From contig CAMAXT010000007.1 in assembly GCA_945862295.1 (NCBI GenBank), positions 1 to 54,637 of the forward strand: 54,637 nucleotides of DNA, read 5' to 3'. The stretch comes from Pseudobacteriovorax antillogorgiicola (GTDB taxonomy: Bacteria > Bdellovibrionota_B > Oligoflexia > Oligoflexales > CAIYRB01). Shown here in pieces: positions 41,700-50,441 of the stretch. Position numbers and translations under genes: made by a program. Position 1 is the first letter of the stretch; every line of letters begins with the position of its first letter. Under the pieces are notes generated by a model. The model was not told the DNA's origin, did not search any database, and saw only the letters and a list, made by a program, of their open reading frames with translations.

Positions 41700-42458
41700 T
41701 TACGGTGCTCGGTGAACTTTATAAACCGTAGCCTGATCAGTCGGCATAACTATGATGTGATCGATGTTGACGTGGGCAGGGCGGCTCGCCGCAAAGTAAA
41801 CGCACTCAGCAATATCGTGTGCCGTAAGAGGAGTCATACCGGTATAAACGGCATCAGCTCTTTTCTCGTCTTTAAGTCTTACAAGAGAAAACTCAGTTTC
41901 GACCATACCAGGATCAATAGAACTGACACGAATTGGTTGACCGTTAAGCTCGAGCTTTAACGCACCAGTGATAGCTTTCACCGCATGCTTAGTAGCCGCG
42001 TACACAGCTCCGTTGGCATATGTTTGAAAAGCTGCAATTGAGCCCATGTTGATAATGTGACCTTGTCCCGTTTTAATAAAATGCGGTAGCAAAGCTCTCG
42101 TGACTCGCAGTAACCCGTATACATTCGTATCGAGCATCGCCTGCCAATCAGAATCTTTGCCAGTCACAACAGGATCAAGTCCGCTAGCTAGCCCAGCGTT
42201 ATTGATTAGAATATTTATCTCGGGGAATTTTTTTACAGTCTGAGCGATGAAGTAATCAACGGATGCTTGATCGCATACATCTAGATGAAACGAAGTCACA
42301 CTTGCTGCACCGAGATTTCCGAGGGTCTTTGCGACTTTTTCAAGTCGCTCAGTGCGACGTGCACCCAAGACAACGTTGTATCCATTCTTTGCAAAGAGTT
42401 CTGCGCAGGCTTCACCAATACCAGAACTCGCACCTGTGATAACAACTGTCTTGGCCAC
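41700..42458 (-). CDS. Short-chain dehydrogenase/reductase (YdfG-like)
   Basis: 252 residues, classical SDR. The NAD(P)-binding TGASSGIG (8-15) is followed by LGARRTERL, whose Arg pair favours NADPH. NNAG and the catalytic SIAAFQTYANGAVYAATKHAVK (Ser, Tyr, Lys) follow, and DPGMVETEFSLVR is the typical C-terminal loop. The closest relatives by pattern are YdfG-like 3-hydroxy acid dehydrogenases; substrate unknown. It lies 12 bases after the R3H protein gene at the end of the molybdenum-cofactor operon. Confidence 0.88.
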   Translation of the reverse strand: MAKTVVITGASSGIGEACAELFAKNGYNVVLGARRTERLEKVAKTLGNLGAASVTSFHLDVCDQASVDYFIAQTVKKFPEINILINNAGLASGLDPVVTGKDSDWQAMLDTNVYGLLRVTRALLPHFIKTGQGHIINMGSIAAFQTYANGAVYAATKHAVKAITGALKLELNGQPIRVSSIDPGMVETEFSLVRLKDEKRADAVYTGMTPLTAHDIAECVYFAASRPAHVNIDHIIVMPTDQATVYKVHRAP

Positions 42459-42470
42459 GAAAGAAACCCT

Positions 42471-43562
42471 TTAAGATGGACGTCTCGCAACGCGTACTGA
42501 ACGATCAGGTCCTTCACCGACTGAAAACGAATGGTAGCCCATATCAACAATCTTTTGATGCTGGATACGGCGGTAAAAGCTGTTTTGCGGCTTTAACAGT
42601 ACTTCGTCCATTGACTCATCGTTTCGTAGCGACTCAATGGCTCTGTCGACTTCAGACATGGCTTCGTCGTGTAGCTTTGTATCGACATCTTCACGATGCT
42701 TTCTATCGCCACGGCCTTGACCTTCTTGACGAGGACCGCGGTCGTTTCTTGGCGGACGATCACCTTGTGGACGGTTATCGCGCGGAGGATTTCTACTGTT
42801 GCCATTGTGATTTGGTCCACGGTCGCCGCCGCTTGGAGGACGGTCGCGTCCTCCGGCATTTCTATCGTTACCTTCTCTTCCGCCACGTGGAGGTCCGCGC
42901 TCAGGACGACGGTCGTTGCCGCCTTCTCTTCCACCGCGACTTCCGCCTGATGGTGCAGGGCGGGTAAACCCTGGCGCGAAACGGCCGACTGGCGGACGAT
43001 CACCAGTATTGAAATTTTCTGTTTCGACTGCAGCATGGCTCCATTGAATGTAGCGCGCATACAAGTGACCGTTGTTTCGGAAGTACTCTGCAACGGTTGA
43101 GATGATGTCATCCCAGTATTTGTTGTTGCCGACCGAACCTTCAAAATCAGGCAAATCTTCACCGGTACGGGCTTTATAGAGCAGAGAAACATCACGGTTG
43201 AAGTCTACAAGTGGTTCCACGATTTCAAGTAGGCATTCGTAATCGATCACTTTGATGTTTGCTAATGCTGGATAGGTATCGCGGTACCAAGCGGCCATAC
43301 GCGTCAGCAAACCCGCCAGTGGCATTGCCGCGAATTCCGAATCAGCAGCAGGATTACTTAAGTATGCAGCGAGAACCGGCCAGCCATAGACTTCATCGTC
43401 GCCACGAACAGATTGCGATGTGCGCTCTGTCTCCAGGCAAGAGTAAAGGAAGTAATCCATAGGAACTTCCTTGCCGCGGTTATCGATAACTTTTTGCTTA
43501 AATGAACTTTTGTTATTACTTTCTTCCACATCACTCTCACGAGATAAAGATTCCGGGAACAA
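42471..43562 (-). CDS. R3H-domain protein with Arg/Gly/Asp-rich central region
   Basis: 363 residues as read. A GTG at codon 12 would place the start just after moeA's stop, whereas the ATG overlaps moeA by 26 bases. The N-terminal helical part (about 30-180) is of unknown family. Residues about 190-292 are low complexity, with GGR, RGG, DRPP and RNDRG words, like eukaryotic RGG boxes. The C-terminal end (about 300-360) has LKPQNSFYRRIQHQKIVDMG and FSVGEGPDRSVRV, an R3H single-strand nucleic acid-binding domain (Arg-x3-His at 331-335). It is likely an RNA-binding protein; its link to the Moco genes may be only co-transcription. Confidence 0.8.
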   Translation of the reverse strand: MFPESLSRESDVEESNNKSSFKQKVIDNRGKEVPMDYFLYSCLETERTSQSVRGDDEVYGWPVLAAYLSNPAADSEFAAMPLAGLLTRMAAWYRDTYPALANIKVIDYECLLEIVEPLVDFNRDVSLLYKARTGEDLPDFEGSVGNNKYWDDIISTVAEYFRNNGHLYARYIQWSHAAVETENFNTGDRPPVGRFAPGFTRPAPSGGSRGGREGGNDRRPERGPPRGGREGNDRNAGGRDRPPSGGDRGPNHNGNSRNPPRDNRPQGDRPPRNDRGPRQEGQGRGDRKHREDVDTKLHDEAMSEVDRAIESLRNDESMDEVLLKPQNSFYRRIQHQKIVDMGYHSFSVGEGPDRSVRVARRPS

Positions 43563-44724
43563 TCGTCTCAGCCTTAACTAGTGACAAACCTTCTGGGAGT
43601 ATAACAAATGCGTCCTGATTAATTGAGGATGCAAAGTGTCCGCTTCCCTGACTCTGGGGTACCCAGGCTCTGTTGTCTCTGATCTCTGCGCGGAAAAAAC
43701 AGCGCAAATGCTCGGGCTTTCTGACGTCGTTATTTAACTTAAAATTATATAGATGTAGCGCTCTTACGCCAACCAAAGATTGTAAGAGCGGCATCGCAAA
43801 AAAATACCAACCGGCACAGGTTGAGATTGGGTTGCCCGGTAATCCGAGCCAAACGGCGTCATTTCGTCGAGCGAGATAGACCGGTTTGCCTGGACGCATG
43901 GCGACTTTGTGAAAAAGTGGCTGAAAATCAAGGTCTTGACCGAGCTCCGGGATAAAGTCTGCAACTCCAGCAGATACGGCACCTGTTGAAATTATGATCT
44001 TTGGTCCTTTTTTCAAAAGAATGTCCCGCATCTGGCTCATAGCTGCGTCTTTGTCGTCACTTACCGTTAAGTAGACCGCGTCGGAAATTCCGGCCGAAAG
44101 TGCCGCCGACCGCAGGAAGTACTGGCTGGAATTGTAAATCTCACCGAAACCGAGCGCTTCACCAGGCTGTTTTAGCTCGTCACCCGTTGAGATGACATAA
44201 AGGCGCGGCTGCATGAAGACACGAACATTAGAAACGCCAAGTGCTGCCGCTACCATCATCCGTTCAGGGGTAAGGCGCATGCCGGCACTGAGCAGAAGAG
44301 AGCCCGCCGCGATGTCTTCGCCTTTGGTTCTTATGTTGGCGCCAGCAGCGGGAATGTCTTTGATGATGATATTGCCGTTGTTTTCTTCCTCGGTGTTCTC
44401 AACTGGAATGACGGTGTCTGCCCATTCGGGGAGGACTCCTCCGGTCATAATCCGAACGCAGTAACCGGTTTCGTAAGCAGGGATCAGTTTAGGATCGGTC
44501 TTGGTTGCATAGATAGTTGAGAGAATGCGAAGTGGTCGACTGAGATCTTTGTGTTTCCCAGCAAATCCGTCCATCGCAGAATTTGTAAACGCCGGTGACG
44601 CTACAGACGCGTTTAGAGGTTCTGCGAGAATGTGACCATTGGCTTGATCGAGCGGGAGGTCAACAGCCGGAGAGTCAAATTTTAACGACTCGATAATTTT
44701 TTTAGCTTCATCGTAGCTGATCAT
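43537..44724 (-). CDS. moeA: Molybdopterin molybdenumtransferase MoeA
   Basis: 395 residues from the ATG at 44724 (start MISYDEAKKIIE, as in the family); the frame extends 16 codons upstream inside moaB. MoeA inserts molybdenum into adenylylated molybdopterin in the cytoplasm. Visible: DQANGHILAEPLNASVASPAF, NSAMDGFAG, TGGVLPEWADTVIPVE, MLTPERMMVAAALG-like GMRLTPERM, ISTGDEL, and SAGVADFIP with MRPGKPVYLAR and GLPGNPISTC. It overlaps moaB by 17 bases and the R3H gene by up to 26. Confidence 0.94.
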   Translation of the reverse strand: MISYDEAKKIIESLKFDSPAVDLPLDQANGHILAEPLNASVASPAFTNSAMDGFAGKHKDLSRPLRILSTIYATKTDPKLIPAYETGYCVRIMTGGVLPEWADTVIPVENTEEENNGNIIIKDIPAAGANIRTKGEDIAAGSLLLSAGMRLTPERMMVAAALGVSNVRVFMQPRLYVISTGDELKQPGEALGFGEIYNSSQYFLRSAALSAGISDAVYLTVSDDKDAAMSQMRDILLKKGPKIIISTGAVSAGVADFIPELGQDLDFQPLFHKVAMRPGKPVYLARRNDAVWLGLPGNPISTCAGWYFFAMPLLQSLVGVRALHLYNFKLNNDVRKPEHLRCFFRAEIRDNRAWVPQSQGSGHFASSINQDAFVILPEGLSLVKAETIVPGIFIS

Positions 44725-45226
44725 GTTTTTCCACTGGCCTTCGGTGTTTACAGTTACCCTGCACGGCGTCAATCGCGTGCGGTAATAAGCTTTTTAATAT
44801 ATCCAGTTGTTCTTTCACAGCTTTGGGATTTCCCGGCAGAGCGAACACCAGCTTTTTATTGAGAACCCAGCCACCGCAGCGTGAGAGATAGGAATTGAGC
44901 GAATATTTGAGGCTCTCTTGTCTTAACATCTCACCGAAACCCGGAACTTCGTAATCGCAGAACGTCGTTAATGTTTGTGGGGTGATATCTGTTGGGCTAA
45001 TACCGGTACCGCCAGAAATCACGATGAAATCAGCTTCGGAAGAGATTTTCTCGATAACAGTTTCGCGAAGGACAGCTTCATTGTCGGGAATAACGACAGT
45101 TCCAAGGCATTGAAAGTTATTTGCAGAAAGCCAATCTTTGGCCGCAGGCCCGCTTTTATCTTCGTAAGTCCCCAAGCTTGCTCGGTCAGAGCAAACGATG
45201 ACCCAGGCACTATGACTGTGTTGCAT
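44708..45226 (-). CDS. moaB: Molybdenum cofactor biosynthesis protein MoaB/MogA
   Basis: 172 residues. The MoCF-binding fold has VIVCSDRASLG near the start, VISGGTGISPTDITPQTL (about 70-87), PGFGEMLRQESL, and the C-terminal FALPGNPKAVKEQLDIL. This family adenylylates molybdopterin before MoeA adds metal. MogA and MoaB are close, and this one could be called either. It overlaps moaC and moeA by 17 bases each, so the three are translationally linked. Confidence 0.92.
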   Translation of the reverse strand: MQHSHSAWVIVCSDRASLGTYEDKSGPAAKDWLSANNFQCLGTVVIPDNEAVLRETVIEKISSEADFIVISGGTGISPTDITPQTLTTFCDYEVPGFGEMLRQESLKYSLNSYLSRCGGWVLNKKLVFALPGNPKAVKEQLDILKSLLPHAIDAVQGNCKHRRPVEKHDQLR

Positions 45227-45692
45227 GACGTTCCCAAACTCCGGTTTTGCCGCCGGTTTTTTTTATTAAAATCATTGGTCCAATGACAGCTGAAGGATCT
45301 ACAGCTTTGATCATGTCGTAGATAGTTAGTGCTGCACCAGAAGATGCACAGAATGCTTCCATCTCAACACCTGTATTTGATGTTGTCTTGGCCGAGACAT
45401 TGATCAGAAATTTCCCATTGCTCTGTTCAAAGGTGATGTCGATATCACAGCCGGTAATGGCGATTGGATGACACATAGGAATTGTTTCACTGGTTTTTTT
45501 CGCTGCAAAAACGCCGGCGATCCGTGCGGTCGAAGCGATTTCTCGGATCATGTCCGCGGAGAGTTTTCCGGAGCACTCTTTACTGACGGTTACTTCGTTG
45601 CGTACTGTTGCAACGCGCTGGGTTTCCTGCTTCGCCGAGATGTCGACCATCTGCGCTTGATTTTTTTCGCTCAGGTGCGAGAAATCAGCCAT
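45210..45692 (-). CDS. moaC: Cyclic pyranopterin monophosphate synthase MoaC
   Basis: 160 residues from the ATG at 45692 with GGAG five bases upstream. MoaC completes the conversion of GTP (after MoaA) to cyclic pyranopterin. Marks: MVDISAKQETQRVA, AGVFAAKKTSETIPMCHPIAI (catalytic Lys/His region), GVEMEAFCASSGAALTIYDMIKAVD and ILIKKTGGKTG. It begins 22 bases after the MobA-MoaA stop and overlaps moaB. Confidence 0.96.
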   Translation of the reverse strand: MADFSHLSEKNQAQMVDISAKQETQRVATVRNEVTVSKECSGKLSADMIREIASTARIAGVFAAKKTSETIPMCHPIAITGCDIDITFEQSNGKFLINVSAKTTSNTGVEMEAFCASSGAALTIYDMIKAVDPSAVIGPMILIKKTGGKTGVWERHATQS

Positions 45693-45714
45693 GTTTGCTC
45701 CAAAGTAACACCTT

Positions 45715-47322
45715 TTAACCGCCGATAGTTCTAAAGGTGGACACATTGCCAGAATCGCCCGATTCTAGGTTATGACGTTCTGGTTTTTTACCGATCGACG
45801 CTCTGATCGCTAATGCGATGCTTTCAGGCGAAGACATATCGAGCGGAATATCTTGGTTGCCAAAGAGGCACATTTTCAGTGCGCCCTTAGCTGTTATTCG
45901 AAGTCTATTGCAGCGGTCACAAAAGTTGCATGACATAGGATTTATCAAGCCAACTTTTCCGAGATGCTGCGCGGAAAAATAATCCGTTGATGGCCCCGCG
46001 ACAGAGATTTTGTTTTTGTCAGGATGATTTAGAGAAAATCCTCGCTGAATTAAAAAAGGTTCGATCTCTGACCCTAGAACGCGTTCTTGTTTCGCAAAAC
46101 TAGAATTTAACCCTGTATTCATCAGTTCGATGAAGCGCAACGTCATCGGTCTAGCGATAGCCCAGTCGATCATATCGGTGATTGTTTTTTCATTGCCATT
46201 GATCGAGCGCAGAAGGACGGCGTTTGTTTTGACTTCAAGACCGGAGGCGCAAGCATCGTCGACGAGTTTGGCAACAGTCTTTGCACCGCGGTTTTTTGTG
46301 AGCTTAAAAAATTCTTCATCGTCGAGAGAGTCAAGACTTACGTTCAGAAGGCTTAAGCCAGCTGAGCGCCAATCTTTCAGATTCTTGATCAATAGTCCAT
46401 TAGTCGTTAATGCAATCGATTCAAAGCCCAGATCGCGGGCAATTCTAACAGCATCGATGCATTTCTTATGGACTGTTGGTTCGCCACCGGTGAACCGAAC
46501 CTTTCTAAAACCGAGCGCTCGAAATGCCGTTAAGACGTTTTTGATTGCGTCGAGATTCAGAGTTGACTTGTGTCTTAGCCATTCTGGAAAACCGTCTGGC
46601 AGACAATAGGTACAAGATAGGTTGCAGGCTTCAGTCAGAGAGAATCTTAAGTAGTGCAAGCGGCGATCAAAGGTGTCGGCTAAAGGCGTGCCAAAAAAAG
46701 CAGTCATCTCTTCCGGTGTATTGCAGTTAACGGCAAGCGAATTTGCCAACTCTTCCGCAGGAATCAGACATGACCCTGTTTCTTGGTGAAAGTGTTGCAC
46801 TCCTAACTGTCTGGCAGAGATTGCTGCCCGAATCGATTCCGTCTGTAATTTACTGAATATTCCCGGAAAGGGTTCAATGCCTTCGTCGCTAATAAAAGCT
46901 GACGAAAGAGTTGATCCGCTATGTTCTGTTAGCCGCAAAAGATGGGAAAGCGAAACACCCACCTGATCGATAGGCAGTGCAATTATGCGCTCAGTATTCG
47001 CTTGCGCGAGAGCTGCATAAACAGCAGTCAATGCGCTACGAGGAAGATCGCCGCCCGTCTGTGCGTCAGAAACAATGCGTACATCTGTCCAGTTTGCTGG
47101 CTGGATTTCTTGCTCATAGAGTTTAAATTGATCTTCGTCTCGAACAACGAGTAGGATTTCCGAAAAATGAGATGAGAATAAACGCAAAGCTCGACGTACC
47201 AACGTTTCATCGCCCGTTGGTTTGTAGAGCCCTTTGTCAGAACCAAGTCGCTTAGATTCTCCGCCGCATAAGAGAGCTAGAGAATAATGTTTGGCACTAG
47301 ATTTGTTTAAAAATTCAGACAT
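45715..47322 (-). CDS. Fused MobA nucleotidyltransferase and MoaA radical-SAM enzyme
   Basis: 535 residues. The N-terminal 210 match MobA: LALLCGGESKRLGSDKGLY (15-33), the Asp region ALPIDQVG (115-122) and FPGIFSKL. MobA adds GMP or CMP to the cofactor. Residues 215-535 are MoaA, which starts Moco synthesis from GTP: radical SAM cluster ACNLSCTYC (Cys233, 237, 240), FTGGEPTV, TTNGLL, NVSLDSLD, the second cluster CDRC plus Cys485 (468, 471, 485) and the needed C-terminal Gly-Gly. Fusion joins the first and a last step of the pathway. The 3' end of the rhodanese gene overlaps its start by eight bases. Confidence 0.93.
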   Translation of the reverse strand: MSEFLNKSSAKHYSLALLCGGESKRLGSDKGLYKPTGDETLVRRALRLFSSHFSEILLVVRDEDQFKLYEQEIQPANWTDVRIVSDAQTGGDLPRSALTAVYAALAQANTERIIALPIDQVGVSLSHLLRLTEHSGSTLSSAFISDEGIEPFPGIFSKLQTESIRAAISARQLGVQHFHQETGSCLIPAEELANSLAVNCNTPEEMTAFFGTPLADTFDRRLHYLRFSLTEACNLSCTYCLPDGFPEWLRHKSTLNLDAIKNVLTAFRALGFRKVRFTGGEPTVHKKCIDAVRIARDLGFESIALTTNGLLIKNLKDWRSAGLSLLNVSLDSLDDEEFFKLTKNRGAKTVAKLVDDACASGLEVKTNAVLLRSINGNEKTITDMIDWAIARPMTLRFIELMNTGLNSSFAKQERVLGSEIEPFLIQRGFSLNHPDKNKISVAGPSTDYFSAQHLGKVGLINPMSCNFCDRCNRLRITAKGALKMCLFGNQDIPLDMSSPESIALAIRASIGKKPERHNLESGDSGNVSTFRTIGG

Positions 47323-47617
47323 CAGCTACGCTAAGTAAACCGCCCGGTAAATAGTATACAGGTTGCTCAGTCCAGTTCGCCGCTATTTTAGCAGCCTGAT
47401 AACTTAAAAGACCTGAGCGGCAGCAGAAAATTATTGGTTTATCTCTTTTGATTTTCTTTTCCAGCTCGCCAAGTTTTGAGAGCGGGAGATGTTCTGTGTG
47501 CATGGCTCTTGGCGCAGGCTCGCTGCTAAGATGTTCCTCACTCACATCAAAAAGGACCGCTCCATTTGATAACAGCATTTCCATCTCGGCAGGATAAATC
47601 TCAATCGGCATTTCCAT
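47315..47617 (-). CDS. Rhodanese-like domain protein
   Basis: 100 residues, a single rhodanese domain. The active-site loop is IFCCRSGLLSYQAA, with the persulfide Cys followed by Arg-Ser-Gly. LFDVSEEHLSSEPAPRAMHTEHLPL near the start and LPGGLLS at the end complete the fold. It lies between moaE and mobA-moaA and overlaps the latter by eight bases, which suggests it hands sulfur to MoaD for the molybdopterin dithiolene (inference). MoeB is not in the cluster. Confidence 0.85.
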   Translation of the reverse strand: MEMPIEIYPAEMEMLLSNGAVLFDVSEEHLSSEPAPRAMHTEHLPLSKLGELEKKIKRDKPIIFCCRSGLLSYQAAKIAANWTEQPVYYLPGGLLSVADV

Positions 47618-47652
47618 CCCATCTCCCTAGCGAAAAGTTTTCAAACAGAACA

Positions 47653-48120
47653 TCAAGAGTGACTATGCGGTCCGTGGTCGTGGCACTGAGCCCAGACGTG
47701 ACTGCCGTCACTGTAATACTCACGCTTCCAAACTGGCACTTGCGACTTCAGACGATCGATAATGAAACGGCAGCCATCGAACGCTTCTTTTCGGTGCTTC
47801 GACAACACCTGAATAATCACGGCTGGCTCGCCAATCTTTAGCGTACCCTTGCGATGTACAGCTCTTGCAAAATTTAACTGAAAGCGTTCGCAGGCATCCT
47901 CACAGATCTTTTGCAGCTCTTTTAACGCTAATGTGTCGTAGACTTCATACTCAAGATGAGAAACGCTGCGGCCATTATTTACGTTGCGTACGTGACCTTC
48001 GAAACAAACGTAGCCGCCGCTCTCTGGAGACATAGGAAGCGCTGCGCGGTATTCTTCAACAGGGAGATTAGTGTCTTTAATTGCTACTTCGATAACGGGC
48101 TTTGCCATCTTGGTTGTCAA
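47653..48120 (-). CDS. moaE: Molybdopterin synthase catalytic subunit MoaE
   Basis: About 155 residues from a TTG at 48120, five bases after GGAGG and one base after moaD's stop; an ATG at 48108 is the alternative. MoaE, with thiocarboxylated MoaD, adds sulfur to precursor Z. Visible: GGYVCFEGHVRNVNNGRSVSHLEYEVYD, AVHRKGTLKIGEPAVIIQVLS, HRKEAFDGCRFIID and the active-site VPVWKREYYSDGSHVW. A His-rich tail (CHDHGPHSHS) is unusual. Confidence 0.93.
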   Translation of the reverse strand: MTTKMAKPVIEVAIKDTNLPVEEYRAALPMSPESGGYVCFEGHVRNVNNGRSVSHLEYEVYDTLALKELQKICEDACERFQLNFARAVHRKGTLKIGEPAVIIQVLSKHRKEAFDGCRFIIDRLKSQVPVWKREYYSDGSHVWAQCHDHGPHSHS

Positions 48121-48121
48121 C

Positions 48122-48367
48122 TTAGCCTCCTGCAACTGGTGGAATAAAGACTAAATGATCGTGTGCTTTGATCCCGTTATCGATAGACGCGAAGTCATCA
48201 TTTACAGCAACGCGGATATCAGCAAGTGCGAGTGGGAATCCGTAACGTTCAGCGAGGATGCTGTAAACTTTTGCAGCAGAGGTTCCGTCAGCAACTTCGA
48301 GCTCTTCATGTGACTTGCCGGCAAGATCTTTCAGCACTGCGAAATAAGTGACTTTTATGGTCGCCAT
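48122..48367 (-). CDS. moaD: Molybdopterin synthase sulfur-carrier subunit MoaD
   Basis: 81 residues from the ATG at 48367 (GGAG five bases upstream); the frame is open 14 codons further. Ubiquitin-like fold: IKVTYFAVLKDLAGKSHEELEV, IRVAVNDDFA, DHLVFIPPVAGG. The C-terminal Gly-Gly is thiocarboxylated and delivers sulfur to molybdopterin with MoaE. It heads the core Moco genes. Confidence 0.93.
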   Translation of the reverse strand: MATIKVTYFAVLKDLAGKSHEELEVADGTSAAKVYSILAERYGFPLALADIRVAVNDDFASIDNGIKAHDHLVFIPPVAGG

Positions 48368-48457
48368 AGGTGCTCCGGTTGATAGTCCCTGATGCCATGT
48401 TTCTACCACGAGACTGTGTTTTTTTCTCTTTTTACTTATTGGAGGTGAGGTGATTGA

Positions 48458-49921
48458 TTAGAGCATTGGCGACAGTAAGCGGGCGAAGTTGCCCCTTAGA
48501 ATAAATAACTTAGATTTCAAAGTGTTAGGTGTTCTCTTGATGAACCGACAGGCGAGAAAATCCGCTTCCAGCATCTCCTTAACTTGAAGTGCGAAACTTT
48601 CGGAATGAATCACTGCCATGGTTTCAAAATTTAGATACATCGCTCTGTTGTCGAGATTCATAGTGCCGATACAGGAGATCACCTGGTCCACTAAGATGAT
48701 TTTTTGGTGTGTGAATCCAGGCTGATAGAGCAAGACCTCTATGTTGCGAGCCCGCAGTTGCTCGGCAAATGAGATTGAGACCCAGTGCACGAACCTGTTG
48801 TCAGACTCCTGAGGCAGCATGATTTTGATATCCACTCCGCGAAAGGCTGCTAGTTCTAGCGCTCTGACGATCGCTGGATCCGGAACAAAGTAGGGAGTGG
48901 CAATCCAGAGTCGCTCCTTCGCCGAATTTATCAAATGAATGATGAGCAGAATGCTGATCAACGACTCATCGGTCGGACCAGTTGGAATGACCTGCACGAC
49001 CGGTGGCTTGGCTTCATTCTCGCCGAGGAGAGGGAAGTCTTGATCCGGCAAATTTATTTTTTGGTTGGTAGCAAAGTACCAGTCATCAAGAAAAACCTCT
49101 TCAAACTGATAAGTCGCGCCACCTGAAACCTTAATGTGGGTGTCGCGCCAATAACGCTTCATCGATTTCTTGGAACGGCTTGCGGCGTACTCTTCACCAA
49201 CGTTAAGTCCACCAGTGAAAGCTACGTGCCCGTCAACAACGACAAGCTTTCTGTGGTTACGAAAGTTGACTTGGAAGAATCGCTTAAAGTTAGCAATCGG
49301 TAGAAAGCGAGCAAGGTGCACACCAGCGTTCTTAAGATCCGAAACATAATTTTTTGAAAGCCAGAATGAACCCATGTCATCGAGCAGCATATAGACCGGT
49401 ACACCTGAACGCGCTTTTTCGATGAGAAGCTTTTTTAGTTCGATGCCCATTCGGTCAGAGCGCACGATGTAGTACTGAACAAGAATGTACTTATCTGCTT
49501 TTTTGATCGCATCAAAAATCGCATCAAAAGTTTGATGTCCATCCATCAAAAGATCGATGTTGCTGTACTGCGGATAGAACACCGGTCCGAAGTGTTCGAA
49601 CACTTGTTTGAAGGAGCTGTATGATCGACGGATGCTACTTGGCACATCTGCTGGATCTGGCACCAAAGTCGGTAGAAAATGCTTACTTTCGGCCGCTAAT
49701 TTCTGCGTTCTTTTTCTGTGACGTTTGACATAGCCTCTAATGCGAAAGTCACCAAGAAGGATGAAAAGCGGAATACCAATAAACGGCATCGTCAGATGCA
49801 AGAGGATCCAGGCAATAGCCGAACCTGAGTTCATTCTACTGCCGATAACTTTATAACAATTGAACAATGCAACAGCGTAGACGCATGCGGTGAACCAGAA
49901 GAACAGATTGTCACCGTTCAT
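48458..49921 (-). CDS. cls: Cardiolipin synthase
   Basis: 487 residues. Two N-terminal membrane helices (about 5-22 and 36-58), then two PLD half-sites: NHRKLVVVDGHVAFTGGLN and THQKIILVDQVISCIGTMN, each with a full HxKxxxxD. LLGDFRIRGYVKRH and YPQYSNIDLLMDGHQTFDAI fit the ClsA group that makes cardiolipin from phosphatidylglycerol at the inner membrane. The next upstream gene is six bases away; moaD starts 90 bases downstream. Confidence 0.93.
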   Translation of the reverse strand: MNGDNLFFWFTACVYAVALFNCYKVIGSRMNSGSAIAWILLHLTMPFIGIPLFILLGDFRIRGYVKRHRKRTQKLAAESKHFLPTLVPDPADVPSSIRRSYSSFKQVFEHFGPVFYPQYSNIDLLMDGHQTFDAIFDAIKKADKYILVQYYIVRSDRMGIELKKLLIEKARSGVPVYMLLDDMGSFWLSKNYVSDLKNAGVHLARFLPIANFKRFFQVNFRNHRKLVVVDGHVAFTGGLNVGEEYAASRSKKSMKRYWRDTHIKVSGGATYQFEEVFLDDWYFATNQKINLPDQDFPLLGENEAKPPVVQVIPTGPTDESLISILLIIHLINSAKERLWIATPYFVPDPAIVRALELAAFRGVDIKIMLPQESDNRFVHWVSISFAEQLRARNIEVLLYQPGFTHQKIILVDQVISCIGTMNLDNRAMYLNFETMAVIHSESFALQVKEMLEADFLACRFIKRTPNTLKSKLFILRGNFARLLSPML

Positions 49922-49927
49922 GACGGA

Positions 49928-50251
49928 TTACTGCATGCGGCGTGCGAGAGCGAGGACTCTGTTGCTAGCTTCGGAAAGTTCTTCAGCTTCAGTCCATTCG
50001 CCTTTAGCGCCTTCTCGTTGGAAAGTATAAGGCATCAATTCGTGGTCGCCTTCGAATGCATCAATGATGAGAGCGATAGTTTCTTTCAACTGCGAACTAG
50101 CAGGTGCTGCATCGACTAAAGTCTTTGCTGCGTTATCGAGATCATTAGCAGCGTCTTCTTCTTTTTGTGCACGCAGTAGCGGTGTCAGGGTTTCAATAGC
50201 CTGAATTAGTGCCTTCGCATTGTCTGTTTGGCTTCGTTTAATTAGTGTCAT
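49928..50251 (-). CDS. Small helical protein of unknown function
   Basis: 107 residues, cytoplasmic, all-helical by pattern (AKALIQAIETLTPLLRAQKEEDAANDLDNAAKTLVDA), acidic, ending ASNRVLALARRMQ. No family recognised. It lies six bases upstream of cls and is probably co-transcribed with it. Confidence 0.65.
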   Translation of the reverse strand: MTLIKRSQTDNAKALIQAIETLTPLLRAQKEEDAANDLDNAAKTLVDAAPASSQLKETIALIIDAFEGDHELMPYTFQREGAKGEWTEAEELSEASNRVLALARRMQ

Positions 50252-50371
50252 TGAAAACCTATCACCTTGAAAAAATCTATAATATTGCTCGCCTGCGGAG
50301 GAGGCTGAGTTTATGGCAGGACCAGCGAAAAATCAATTAGGATAGAAACGATAAATCAGCCCAGTTTAGGA

Positions 50372-50400
50372 TTGACACTAACCGGTCTCGTCTGTAGAAA
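50372..50400 (+). promoter_or_regulatory. Promoter of the tRNA pair
   Basis: A perfect TTGACA (50372-50377), a 17-base spacer, and TAGAAA (50395-50400, 4 of 6 to TATAAT). It lies 42 bases before tRNA-Lys. Confidence 0.65.
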
Positions 50401-50441
50401 AGTCTCTCCCGAAGGTAAGACCGTTTATACGGGCACTTAGA

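Noticed and set aside
42593-43195. 200-codon frame inside the R3H gene
   Set aside because: A shadow frame caused by the biased RGG region; the other frame has the R3H domain.
48368-48457. Possible molybdenum-cofactor riboswitch before moaD
   Set aside because: Only 90 bases between cls and moaD and no clear multi-stem fold by eye.
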